DNA of 64,000 bases from NCBI GenBank assembly GCA_015039365.1, contig WION01000195.1, positions 1 through 64,000 of the forward strand, read 5' to 3'. A program made the translations under genes and the position numbers. Shown here one piece after another: positions 54,046-64,000 of the stretch; position 1 is the first letter of the stretch, and each line of letters starts with the position of its first letter. The DNA comes from Amanita rubescens. Taxonomy: Eukaryota; Basidiomycota; Agaricomycetes; Agaricales; Amanitaceae. The notes beneath the pieces were generated by a model that saw only the letters and a program-made list of their open reading frames with translations, did not search any database and was not told the origin of the DNA.

Positions 54046-54561
54046 TGTATTTTACCCAGGAGGATGGTACCTTATATATATCTAGCTTTGTGGATGACAT
54101 CGTCCTTAGTTAATGTATTCCTCTATTTTCCGATACAAAAGACCTCGAAAGATCGGTCGACAGCGGTGCACTAGGCGTCGTTTATGCTCGACACTGATCT
54201 CTGAAGTATAAGGGGAGGGGAGAGTAGCGACGGGATGGGTATATGCGGTATGCCGCCGCTCACACACATATTAAGGGCAGTCACTAGGTGCCGCAATGCG
54301 GGAATACTCACTTAAATTGGGAACGGATGGACACGTCAGGCCTCAGGTCCAAGTTGGAGTTACGCCTAAGAGATAGAGAGCGGTTGGACACATTGAGCGT
54401 AACTGAGCATCAGCAATCGAATGGGAGAATCTGAACAAAGAGACGACTGGCAGGCGGTTTCAAGTCCGAGAGTTTTGCGAACGTGAAGTCGTCTCGATTG
54501 AGTTGCTAGAGGTGTCTCCGAGGATATGTACATTACTAAAGTATGCTTGTGTAGTAGAGTG
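54046..54561. other. Intergenic region
   Basis: Nothing I can support beyond 3' flanks of two convergent genes. Confidence 0.35.
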
Positions 54562-55107
54562 TTACCGAGGCCCGGGACGTATACCAAGCTCTAATTCGAG
54601 AAGGATTTTCCTCTCCTGTCCACCGACATATCCGGTTGCACGGCTTGTCAGGCCTAAGAGGTGGATCATCTCCTCAATTTGTTCACCTGCCAAAAGTAGC
54701 ATGGTACAAAAGCAATGATGTCTAGCTGGAGGGATGCTTACTGTTTGCTGCGTAAACCATTTCGGCGGTTGCCCCGCGCGCCCAATAACTATGGGGCGGG
54801 AAGACCGGTTCCCCGATCCCTACATGGCTCTGTAATAATAGAATTTCGCCAGGCATCCTATGAGCGTTCCAGGATCGTCGAATAGCCCTGTCTTCTCTGC
54901 GGATAGCATCAGTACGCAAGCTAGCGGATCACTGATATACATACACCTGTTGAATAAACCGTCGCGTCCCGCGGCCTGCCGAGCAATGGTTGACATCCTC
55001 GCCTCGGAGTACATCGGTAACCGTAAAAGCTCGTCGTTTATAATTGTAGCTGAATGAGAGAGGGCTTCGCGAATAACTTCGGTGGGTATGCGGGGTGTCT
55101 GCGCCAT
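54562..55107 (-). CDS. Small protein of unknown function
   Basis: Three exons give a continuous frame of about 145 residues: 55107-54947, 54896-54742, 54686-54562. Both introns are short with good signals (GTGTAT...CCGCAG with CTGAT branch motif; GTAAGC...GGCAG). The protein starts MAQTPRIPTEVIREAL and ends GYVGGQERKILLELELGIRPGPR. No domain recognised. The choice of frame rests on the splice sites, since unspliced frames have stops. It is probably a soluble helical protein. Confidence 0.6.
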
Positions 55108-55619
55108 GTCGTGTCTGACCTTCGCGACTGTGCCATTTTAATTTCACGTGAAAAATAATACTACGTCAGTAGCACGTGATCGGTCCGCGCGGACTCACTT
55201 CTCCGTTGAAGCCTCGTTTTCTCCCCATTGAAGCCCCCAGCCCCCATTGAATCCTCCGAGGAGCCCGTCAGCGCTAAAGAACTTGAACTATTGCACGCCA
55301 AGCCAACAACTAACATCGGAAGAGAAAGATCTTGTTTGGAAATTCCGATTTTATTTGACGAGGGACAAGTCTCCGCAAACCGGTCACATGCCAGGCGCGG
55401 TTAAGCAGGCCGTCGGTATTGCCTCAATGGACAGAGGTTGGTGTTGATGGCGCCCTTGAACCACTGGGACCAGGTAGGTTGTGTGTTGGCAATTAAATTT
55501 AAAGATGCGGGCGCCGGTAGGTTTTCTTGTAGCATTTTGGATGCATGAACTGACTAACATGATGCAAATGCTCAGCGCTCACCAACAGTAACAGCCAGAC
55601 AGTACCCTCTCGGAACAGC
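55108..55619. other. Intergenic region
   Basis: Promoter of the small unknown gene and unassigned sequence. No gene supported. Confidence 0.35.
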
Positions 55620-57360
55620 ACTTTACGCTAGAGAACAATCCTGATGAATGTGACAAAGGCTTTCCAATTAATTGTGTAACACCATTGTGTGCCAGGATTG
55701 GTGTGGGGTTGACGTTGATATCTCATAACCAAGTCTTGTGCTTCGATGGGAAGATGGGTGGAAAAGGCTCTTTTCAAAGGCTTTTCTATGCCGTTTATCA
55801 GTTGAGTGCTTCTCTCTTCATTCGAGTTGGAGAATTTACGCTCTTCCACTACACAGAACCATCAAAGCGGCCAACGTCCTTATTCGTTCCGATGGTCATA
55901 TTGTCCTAGCTGATTTGGCCCCGCGAAGGATTGAACGGTCTTACCAGCCTTACTGGCCCTTCAAAACGTACGACAACGTTTTTGAAGCCCCGCGTTGGTC
56001 ACCTAAGGAATTGACTTTCGTTTCTAAAGATTGGTGCGGGTCAGATGGCACCTGAAATCCTCCGCCGTGATTATTACTAGTTTGGCGTGGACTATTGGTC
56101 TGCGGGCGTTACTCTGTATGCGATGGTTACTAGTAGAGTAGGTCGTCCAATCATTTATCTCATCTTTTGAAACTGAAATTTGCGGGCTCAGCACCCCTGG
56201 GATTACGAAGGAGACGTTGCAAGCCAAATTCTTGAAGATGATATTCAGTTTGCGCCTGAAGACGACGTTAGCGATGAATGCAAAAATCTCCTTTATTAGA
56301 TGATGAAGAAGGACCCGGCTGAACGGCTCAGGATTGGAATCGACGATGTCTCACCCTTACTTGCTGGAGTGTAGCTATGAGAAATAGGACTGTGCTACCT
56401 CCTTGGGTTCCGGACTTTGTTAAGGGACATCATTTCTTTGAAGACTGGGGTACAATCGAGTATTTTATCCCGGGAAGGGCGCCTAACGAGGACGAAGAGG
56501 TCATTCTCCCCGACTTTGTCTATACGTCTCCCAACCTGCAGTGCAACGGCATCAAGGACACTTTGGACTGTGGTTCCCCTAACCCTGAACGAGATACCAA
56601 CGAAGAATCTTTGAACCTGATCCTTTCTAATCGTCAACAAAGCTTCCCCGAGGACTCCTTTGGTCATCTCTTCGCTTCTGAACCAGAAGATTACATAGAC
56701 GAGGAGGAGCTGTGGACTCTCGAGATTGACGACAACGACAACGACGATGCTCTCCCTAAAGCGCGCTTTCCGACGATATCTACCCTGGAACCCCACATTC
56801 CGATGTTGCCGTCGGTTCACTCGGGATCTTCGCTGCTCTGCCTTGTTGAATCTGACCACGTTCCTGAACCTATGTCTGTGGAGGTGGAGTCCTGCATTCC
56901 CGAATCTGCAGTAGAGTCTAACGTTGTCCCTGAATCGCATGTACCGAGGCTTCTTCGATTCGCAACGCCGCCTTCAGTAGCGCTTTCTGTCGATTTTGCA
57001 AGACCTGCACCGTTCCAACCTATCCTGGAACCTCTAGTCAATTGCGTCCCAAAAGAGCAACTTGAACTCGAGTCTCGTGCGATTTCGCTGTATAAAAAGG
57101 TTATGACGTGGTTGAGAAAGCACCTGCCTTGATCCAAGAAACGAGACAACGGGACCGGGCTGACACTGCTACCCACTGGTTGCGGTAACAATTCAGTATG
57201 GTGGACGTTTCAAAATATTTGGGTGCCAAAAGTGAAGCACGCGCAATGTTTACAACGCAAGCGAGCTATTCTTTGCTGATGAACGAGTGGTTACGATGTG
57301 TCATACTTTTTTTTTAAACTTTTTTCTCTAGTTTACTTTCTATTTATATCATTGCTTCAA
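55620..57360 (+). pseudogene. AGC-like kinase, copy c, chimeric and broken
   Basis: The first 240 bp are related, inverted, to 31860-32180. They are joined at about 55865 to kinase sequence starting at the catalytic loop (IKAANVLIRSDGHIVLAD). Part of DFG and the following residues are lost, with stops and frameshifts up to 56376, and then an open acidic tail (56377-57132) highly similar to copies a and b. The similarity with copy a continues past the stop into the 3' flank near 57430. It cannot make an active kinase. Confidence 0.82.
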
Positions 57361-57571
57361 TCTATACCTCATTCAAACCAGTGGCATTCGATCCGGTAAC
57401 TTTTGCGTACCCGCAGGAGTCGGACTCAACACACGGTATAGAGCCGATGGTGCTCGTGGGTAAGGGCGTGATTGTGCGCGGGGATCAATGGTGATCGACT
57501 TGACTCTGACATCTTATGAAGGCATCTCCATATTGATTCATATACATACATACTGAATGCTTGTATCATGA

Positions 57572-60168
57572 CTACGTTGTATTTACCGTTTCCGTTTGTG
57601 CATAGAACTTGAACAGTTCTTCTTCCGAAAATGTAACAACGTACTGCGCAGTCTTCGCGTACCAATGTTCCACTTTCGCTTTGCCAGTGATTTTCTGCGC
57701 TCTAAAAGTCTTCCCCAAAGCGTCCGGGACAACAAAAAGAATAATCATCTTTCTATCGTTTGCTGGTCGGAGACCCCTCAGGTTAGGATCTCGAGGCTTG
57801 AGTGCCCTTTGAACCTTCTCCAAACCTTTAATATTTATATCATGGTCGGCAGCAGTAGTCACTTGCAAAGCGATAAGAGGTGAGAAGCCAGGATGGGAAA
57901 TTCCGGGTAGGTACAGGAAAGAATCAAAGGATGGAAAGACAGGAGATTGTGGCCGGAGGTACCATGATGTATTACTCTGGACGGATGAGGCTAAGTGGTC
58001 TGAGAAGCGGTTGTCTTCGAAATCGAGGTGATTTGTGCCAGAAGTGAAGTGGATTTCAGGAGCGGAGGGGTTATCGAGGGACTTGATAGTGAAAGTCCGA
58101 GATTTTTCCAGGTAACGGTGAAGATAAATTTCATAAATCCATCCACGGAGTCTAGCAGATTCGGGGGACCCTTTAATGGTACAGTAGAACTTGTATGCTT
58201 CCCCCATGCTTTGTTTGCGCAACTCATTCAATATCTCCGAGAAAGCCCAGGGCGAAACCGGCTCTACGATATGGCTTTCCCAAAACCGATCCTCGGACGA
58301 CCCCGGGCGCACTTGGAATACACAATGGATTGTTTTACTCTTGTCGCTATCCTGCGTCTGTAAGATAACAAAAAACAAGTTCTTGATCTCTTGAATCGCA
58401 TTCCTGATCACTTTTTCGGCTCGGGAAAGTGTATGAGGAGATTGTGCCGCTTTGAAACATGGACGAGGTATGTTCCCGCAAATATAGGAAACTTTCTGAA
58501 GTCGTTTGAGAGTGACGTCGGTGCTTTGCAGGAATAACCTGTAAACTATGAGCAGGCGAATTAATCAAGCGGAACACACGAACGATGCAACAACAAATTC
58601 TTTTCGCGACCATGGCTCCATCGTAAACACCGCATCCGCATCCGCGAATTGTTTAAGCCACCTTCGGTCTTTCCTACTTCTTGGCGAAGAGGCTAACAGT
58701 ATGCGATGTTTGGAATCATTCATGAGATACTCTTCAGGTTCATAGCGTTTATCGTCGGCATCGACAAGTGTAAGGACTTCGTCGTCCGATACCGCCCTTG
58801 CATCCTCTGATGTGTTTACGCCGGTATCGTTAATAATGAAGACCTTGCCATGCACATCCTGAAACACGAATTGCTGGCCGCGAATCATGCAAAGGATGAG
58901 GATGGAATACAACAGGCATGTTTTTCCTAGTTTGTTGGTTAGAAGTGATCAGTCAAATGGCAATAATGGCGCTTACCAATACCCGGCTGACCTGTAATGA
59001 CGGCGCTTCCTTCTATGCCCTTCTGGGGTGTCTCCTTGTTAAATATGTCGATCATAGCACCCCACTCGTTTCGGAAAAGCATCAACAGTGGCGCGCGAAA
59101 TTTTTTCTCCAGGTTGAGGCCAGTCAGGTCAATGTACCGAATGGTGTAGGGGAAAATCGCCTTGGCTTCCTTTGAAAGATGGTCCGTATGAGAACCAGCA
59201 TAGCCGTGGTTGAGATCGATGTCCATGGCGTTGTCGTCGTCATCAGCCACAGCGTCGTCGTTGTCATCAGCCACAGCCACAGCGTCGTCGTTGTCATCAG
59301 CCACAGCGCCGTCGTTGTCATCAGCTACACCACTGTTGTCAACGACAGGTTGGGTGGCATTGAAAACCAGGCGGGGGACTAGGCCGTCACCAAAATCTAT
59401 ATCGAGAGGTTTGCTGTTTTCACGTAAGAAGTCAGCTTTCTTGGCGAGAACGTCCTTCGCCACATAAAGGTCAGAGGTGCGTCCAGGATTCTCTTTGTCC
59501 AGCAGATCTTGAAGTTCTTTGAAGTGGTGTTCGGTCAGGTTTGCGGTACGGAAAATCTTGCCAAAGAAGTCATGCTCTCCCCATAGCTTATGATGGACTA
59601 CAGCCAGCCAGGATCTGGAGTCATCTATTGAATGTAGCAGTGCTGATGATCAAACAACATGATAACCATAAGCTCACTGGAAGGAAGCTCCACTAGAATA
59701 CAGACATGGTTTTTGAGAGGGAGTTGCGATTGTGGAAAGAGCGTTGACATCTCCTGTGTAGGGTCGGTCAACTTTTTGGCAAACGTCTCCATACCGCCTC
59801 GCTTTCTGATGCGCTGCCAGAGAGAATCTTCGGGAGTCACCGGTTCTGAGTCATTTAGCTGATAAGATAGAGTCAGCTATGGTAGAAACAAGATCCCATA
59901 AATACAAACCCGCCTTCCAAAGGACTAGGTTGGAAGTGTCGTGATCGCGAAGAGCTTTTTTCTTCTTCTGCACCTCCTCCTTCAAATCTCCGACATCGGC
60001 GTTGGCACGTAAGGATACTTTAAATGGAATCGAGCTGCCGTAGATAGTACACCAAAATGTGCGAGTCTCTATACCATACATGAAGTATGGCGGAAGTACG
60101 ACGTCGCTGGAAGGATAAAGCGGATTTTGGTAAAGATGATAAGCTGCGTTGGATTGGAGCTCGCTCAT
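57572..60168 (-). CDS. Crinkler (CRN)-type protein with P-loop NTPase
   Basis: Starts at ATG 60168. An N-terminal ubiquitin-like Crinkler header (FWCTIYGSSIPFKV ... DVGDLKEEVQKKKKAL ... LVLWK) is followed by a linker with VTPEDSLWQRIRKRGG, an acidic repeat stretch (59220-59330, five units like VADDNDDA), a P-loop NTPase (VITGQPGIGKT, with an intron inside the Walker A codons) and a C-terminal region of about 280 residues (57572-58411) likely to be the nuclease-like effector domain of these proteins. Several short introns; the first after LVLWK may be GC-AG. CRN proteins occur in free-living fungi as well as pathogens, and their role here may be defence or conflict. Confidence 0.78.
59220..59335. 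repeat. Short tandem repeat coding an acidic linker
   Basis: Repeats of about 24 bp (core GTCATCAGCCACAGC with GTCGTCGTT) within the Crinkler gene, coding Ala-Asp-Asp-rich repeats between the header and the NTPase. Copy number is likely variable. Confidence 0.8.
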
Positions 60169-61632
60169 CGCGATAGTTATAAGGAAAGAGCTCGACGATC
60201 GGAGTTTGAATTCACGTCTCGCTACGTCATCGCATGTCATTGCCAGTGTCACACTTATAAAGGGGAACTTGAAGTACACACGCACACCGTGTCGTAAACG
60301 TCGAACTGAATGGTTTTCAGGACTAGCTGTATCAAACAACCGAAGGACGAGTAGTGCTGGCCCACGCGACACCACACTCACTTGTGACTTATGTAAACGA
60401 TCCTCACGTTGGTGCTTACCGGTGCTCTTTCAACTTGGGTCCCGTTCGGCGTCTGATCTGTCCTTTTGAGTCACTTAGAAGTGTATGTGATCAAGGGTTC
60501 CGTGCGAATGTAACTGCGAAGACCGGGGGGCCTGTTGGATGCGTGTGGAGAACAAGCTCAGAGGTGCTCGGCTACTACCAAAGGTCGACTGTAGTTTGAA
60601 GACAATCCCCTTCCGGGTCCAATATCTAACGCGTCTCTCGAGGAAGACGATTCGTATTTAATTGACAGATTTCGTTTCCACACTAGTTTGGACCTGGTCC
60701 ATGTTCATACGCGTTGGTCTCGCCTTCAGCCTATTTCGCCAGTGCCCGCATCGCCTCCACTGCACCTTTCAACGCTCCACGCGGCTGGTATTACGTCCAT
60801 GCTACCAAGTGTGTTTCCGCCGCTCATTCGTTTTCCTTGTCTTAGACTCTCCACACCTTTCGCTTGGACATTTAAGTATCCACTCCTTCGCAGCTTCTCC
60901 CACCACGGTCGTTACTTCATCGCCTGGTTCGCACCCTCGCCCAGCCGTCAGTGTTGATGGCAAGACAGAAAAGAGAGGCAGAAATGACAAGTGGTTGACT
61001 TGATTCTCTGGGCGGTGACGATGTTGATGGATGGCTGCATAATTTGCGGCTTCATGTTACGTTAACTGGCTAATCCAGAGCGCCACATGGCATATTTGGT
61101 AGATCCCACCCAGTGTAGTAGTCCTATCCATCGCGGTGCACTATTTGTGACACGAGCGTGATTGTTGATCATATCCTTTACAATTTGAAATCGATAATGC
61201 ATACCACCTCGGAACGCGAATGTCCCAGACAGCGATGACGGTATATGTTGAGTCCATATCTCTGTGTTACAGCGGCTTTACTCTATTCTAAGATGTGGGA
61301 CGCAAGGCGCTGAAAAATGATGAATGATGGTGCCAGGGCTTGACAGGGTCACACGGGTGGGACCAGTATTCAATTGCTTGATCCAATTGGTTGTCAACGA
61401 CTTCGACCGCCATCACTAATAGCGCGCGCAAGGGCTCTTTCTTCCGGTTTTACGCAAAAGGTCTGCAGACGCTCTTTTCATCCGCTGTTTTGGGTGTAGC
61501 GCTACCTCAGCCTACCGGTTTTATCTCTCTTTTACTTACCGTGTCTCTCTTTAATTGGTTGTTGGTTGTTACCAGAGCGCTGGCCGATCTGTGAATCCAG
61601 CATTCATCTATTTCATCATTTTTCGTTGAAAC
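60169..61632. other. Intergenic region
   Basis: Contains a copy (about 60530-60595) of the short repeat at 38085-38150. No gene supported. It includes promoters of the divergent Crinkler and Ser/Pro-rich genes. Confidence 0.4.
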
Positions 61633-64000
61633 ATGTAAGTTTATACTTCCTTGGAGCACCTTGGCACCTTGGCTAACCTGACTCGTGTTCAGGGCAAACT
61701 CCCGTGTTCAAACTCCTCAGATCAACCTCAAAGAACGGATTGCGGCCCTCGAGCAGCGGAATGCATCGCCCAAATCTCGTTCGGAGTCACCCAACCCGAC
61801 CGGTATTCCGCAGTTAGCCACTAATAATGCGCTGCGTGATAAGATTGCCAAATTCGAGAGAAAGGGCGGAGTGCCTGTACCTCGCGGGCGGTTTGGACTG
61901 GGCGCACCTCCCGCTGATAGCGGAAAGCCGAGGAAGCACGGTGAAATGTATGGCAATAGAATACCAAGGGTAGCAAGCGGAGGTGTGCCTGCCCTCGTCG
62001 GCTCGCAAGCGAGTAGACGGTCAATGTCATTATCCGTCCAATTCGACTATGACAGTTCGTCATCTTTTGGTTCTCGCTCGACATCTCCTTGTCCTTCCGA
62101 TTACGATGGGATGTCTGACGGTGTATTATCACCCGACTCTTCAAAGATGAATTTTGACCAGACGGAAGATCCCACCAGCCCTGTCCATGATTTGGCAGAG
62201 GCGCCGCTTAGCCCCCGTTCGGAAGCGTCTAGTGAACTGGAGATCCCTCAAAGCGAAGAAGACACCTCGGAGGCTGTTCCCCAGGTTGTCATCACCTTAT
62301 TATCCCCTGGCCAAGAGGATGCATTTACTGGTAAGGTTTACCCCTCAAGGAAGAAAGTTGATTAACGTGATTGTAGTGCATACGCCTGAGGTTATTGCGA
62401 CTCCGGATCAATCTGATGACGGGGAAGGAAATCAGTTCACCTACAGCATTGTGACTTCGCCAACACTGGAAAAGCACGAGGACGAACGAGATGTTATTGA
62501 TATCTCAAGGGAGGAAGATAGTCAGCCCCTCGATGTGGCGGTCTCTTCACCAATAATGGAAGAGTCCCCGCCCTCTGATGTAGAAATTCTCTCACCGAAG
62601 CCAAATGGAGAGTCTCAACCCTCCAGCGCTACTATTCATTCTCCAGAGCCTGAAGGAGAATCTCCGCCACACAGTCCAGCGATTCCTTCTCCGAAGGATA
62701 TCGAGCTTCCCAACAGTGCAACTATGCCTTCCCCATCGCTCGAGGAGGAAACCCAACCCCTTAGTGCTTCTCCGGAGCATGAGCAGCCCCTCAGTGCTAC
62801 TTTCCCTTCTTCAGTCCCAAAGGGGGCGCTGCCTTTCAGTCCCACCCTTTCTTCTCCAGGGTTCACGAATGCATCACCCTTTAGTGCAACTTTTCCGTCA
62901 CCAGGGCCAAAGGTGTTGTCACCCACCTCACCCATTCGTTCTCCGAAGCCCGAGGAGGGTGTCCGATCCCTCAGTCCGACTCTTTCTTCTCCAGGGTTCA
63001 CGAATGCCTCACCCTTTAGCGCAACGTTTCCGTCACCAAGTCCAAAGGTGTTGTCACCCACCTCACCCATTCGCTCTTCAAAGCTCGAAGAGGGTGTCCG
63101 ACCCCTCAGTTCGACTCTGTCTTCTCCAGGGTTCACGAATGCCTCACCCTTTAGCGAAACTTTTCCGTCACCAAAGCCAAAGGTGTTGTCACCTGCCTCT
63201 CCCATTCGTTCTCCGAAGCCCGAGGAGGGTGTCCGACCCCTCAGTTCAGCTATCCCATTGCCGATCAGTGTAACCATTCCTTCCCCTCAGTTCGAGGATA
63301 TCCAACAGCTCAGCGCGGTTACCTCATCTCCAAGGTCAGCAAAGAGCGATAAGCTCTTCAGCCCGACCATTTCTTCCCCAAAGTCGGTGGCGCAGGCAAC
63401 TCTCCCCTCTCCAAAGCCAGACCAAGAAATTCAGCTTTCCGAAGCAGAAGTTCATTCTCTCCCTTCTCCGGGACTGAAGGAAATGGTTCAATCCCCTCGT
63501 GTTGTTGGGGTGGGGGAGGATGAAAAGCGACAGTCAATTAGTGTCACAATCCCGTTCAGCCCAGTAGTTGAAGGCGCAATTAATGATAAGGTTACTCAAC
63601 CCGTCGAAACTCAAGACACAGAAACACCTTCCATTTCTCGCTCTTCTTCACTACGCACTCTTACGCCCACTTCTCACGACCCTCCTAGTATCATCATTGC
63701 TGATGAAGAACGAGAACTAACTACCCGGCCAAATATTCCTGTTATCTCCCTTTCCCCACCGGCAGCCGAGAGCATAACGTTGGCTTCCGCGTTCACACCC
63801 CGCGAAGTCCCTTCTCCTCAAGAGAGTGAACGGATTGTCAGCCCAATTTCTGCAGGGATACTCTCTCCTTCGACGCCTGTCACTCCTGCAAGTCCCAATC
63901 TTCGCTCTCCCAGTGAAACCCGGTCCCGGACGGTTTCTCCCGTCGAATCTACTGGAAGCAACTTGTCTAGTCCCCGGCCTGCCGTTTGGCGACATTCTTC
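61633..64000 (+). CDS. Ser/Pro-rich protein, runs off the right edge
   Basis: The start codon is split by an intron: AT at 61633-61634, then GTAAGT...TTCAG, then G at 61693. The N terminus has two short helical motifs (LKERIAALEQRN and LRDKIAKFERKGGVPVPRGRFGLG) that I have seen in uncharacterised basidiomycete proteins. A second intron (GTAAGG...TGTAG at about 62333-62376) joins to a long exon rich in SPxx motifs. Three tandem repeats of about 52 residues (SSPGFTNASPFSATFPSP...) lie at 62830-63240. Probably disordered and phosphorylated; function unknown. The 3' end is outside the window. Confidence 0.75.
62850..63240 (+). repeat. Three tandem repeats of about 156 bp in the Ser/Pro-rich gene
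   Basis: Repeats with shared TTCTCCAGGGTTCACGAATG start and GAGGAGGGTGTCCGA end. In-frame, with few differences, so recently amplified. Confidence 0.85.

Noticed and set aside
62636..63277. 213-residue minus-strand ORF
   Set aside because: Antisense shadow of the in-frame repeats in the Ser/Pro-rich gene.

Overview
The window looks like a nuclear chromosome segment of an agaricomycete basidiomycete. The genes carry many short introns (about 45-75 nt, GTRNGT donors, CTRAY branch motifs). The families are typical of mushroom genomes: a FunK1-type kinase, an NB-ARC/TPR NLR-like protein, a Crinkler protein, F-box proteins, an SRPK-like kinase and a chromodomain Ty3/gypsy element. I saw no rRNA, tRNA or CRISPR.

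Region 1-15099 is the exceptional part. It holds the 3' portion of a plus-strand gene in which almost every exon is exactly three nucleotides long. I can place 78 microexons (77 of 3 nt, one of 6 nt) separated by introns of about 49-74 nt. Each junction reads YAG (rarely AAG), then one codon, then GTRAGT or a close variant. The spliced codons contain no stop, only phase 0 is open, and the reading continues into ordinary-sized 3' exons ending at 15099. Intron interiors have diverged while splice signals and exon length are kept. The region is almost free of CpG. A 9.6-kb chromovirus (2340-11969, minus strand) sits inside one of the introns with a clean 5-bp target duplication. It has near-identical LTRs, a self-complementary primer site like Tf1-type elements, extra ORFs after pol, and three nested solo LTRs with 4-bp target duplications.

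Region 15820-30733 holds ordinary genes: SF3B2 (U2 snRNP), an F-box/LRR protein, an F-box-like protein, an SRPK-like kinase, a heat-shock-factor type regulator, dephospho-CoA kinase and an AGC-like kinase with frameshifts. Region 30734-38100 is a patchwork of a truncated FunK1 kinase, a decayed second copy of the AGC-like kinase, and an inverted duplicate of the two F-box genes. Region 38552-43600 is a second CpG-poor island: an NLR with 22 near-identical TPR repeats and a 4-nt frameshift, followed by a hairpin-forming inverted repeat.

Region 44192-55107 holds STT3, a dephospho-CoA kinase remnant, a monocarboxylate-type MFS transporter, a TRF4-type poly(A) polymerase and a small unknown protein. 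A third decayed kinase copy (55620-57360), a Crinkler protein with a P-loop NTPase (57572-60168) and a Ser/Pro-rich protein that runs off the right edge complete the window.
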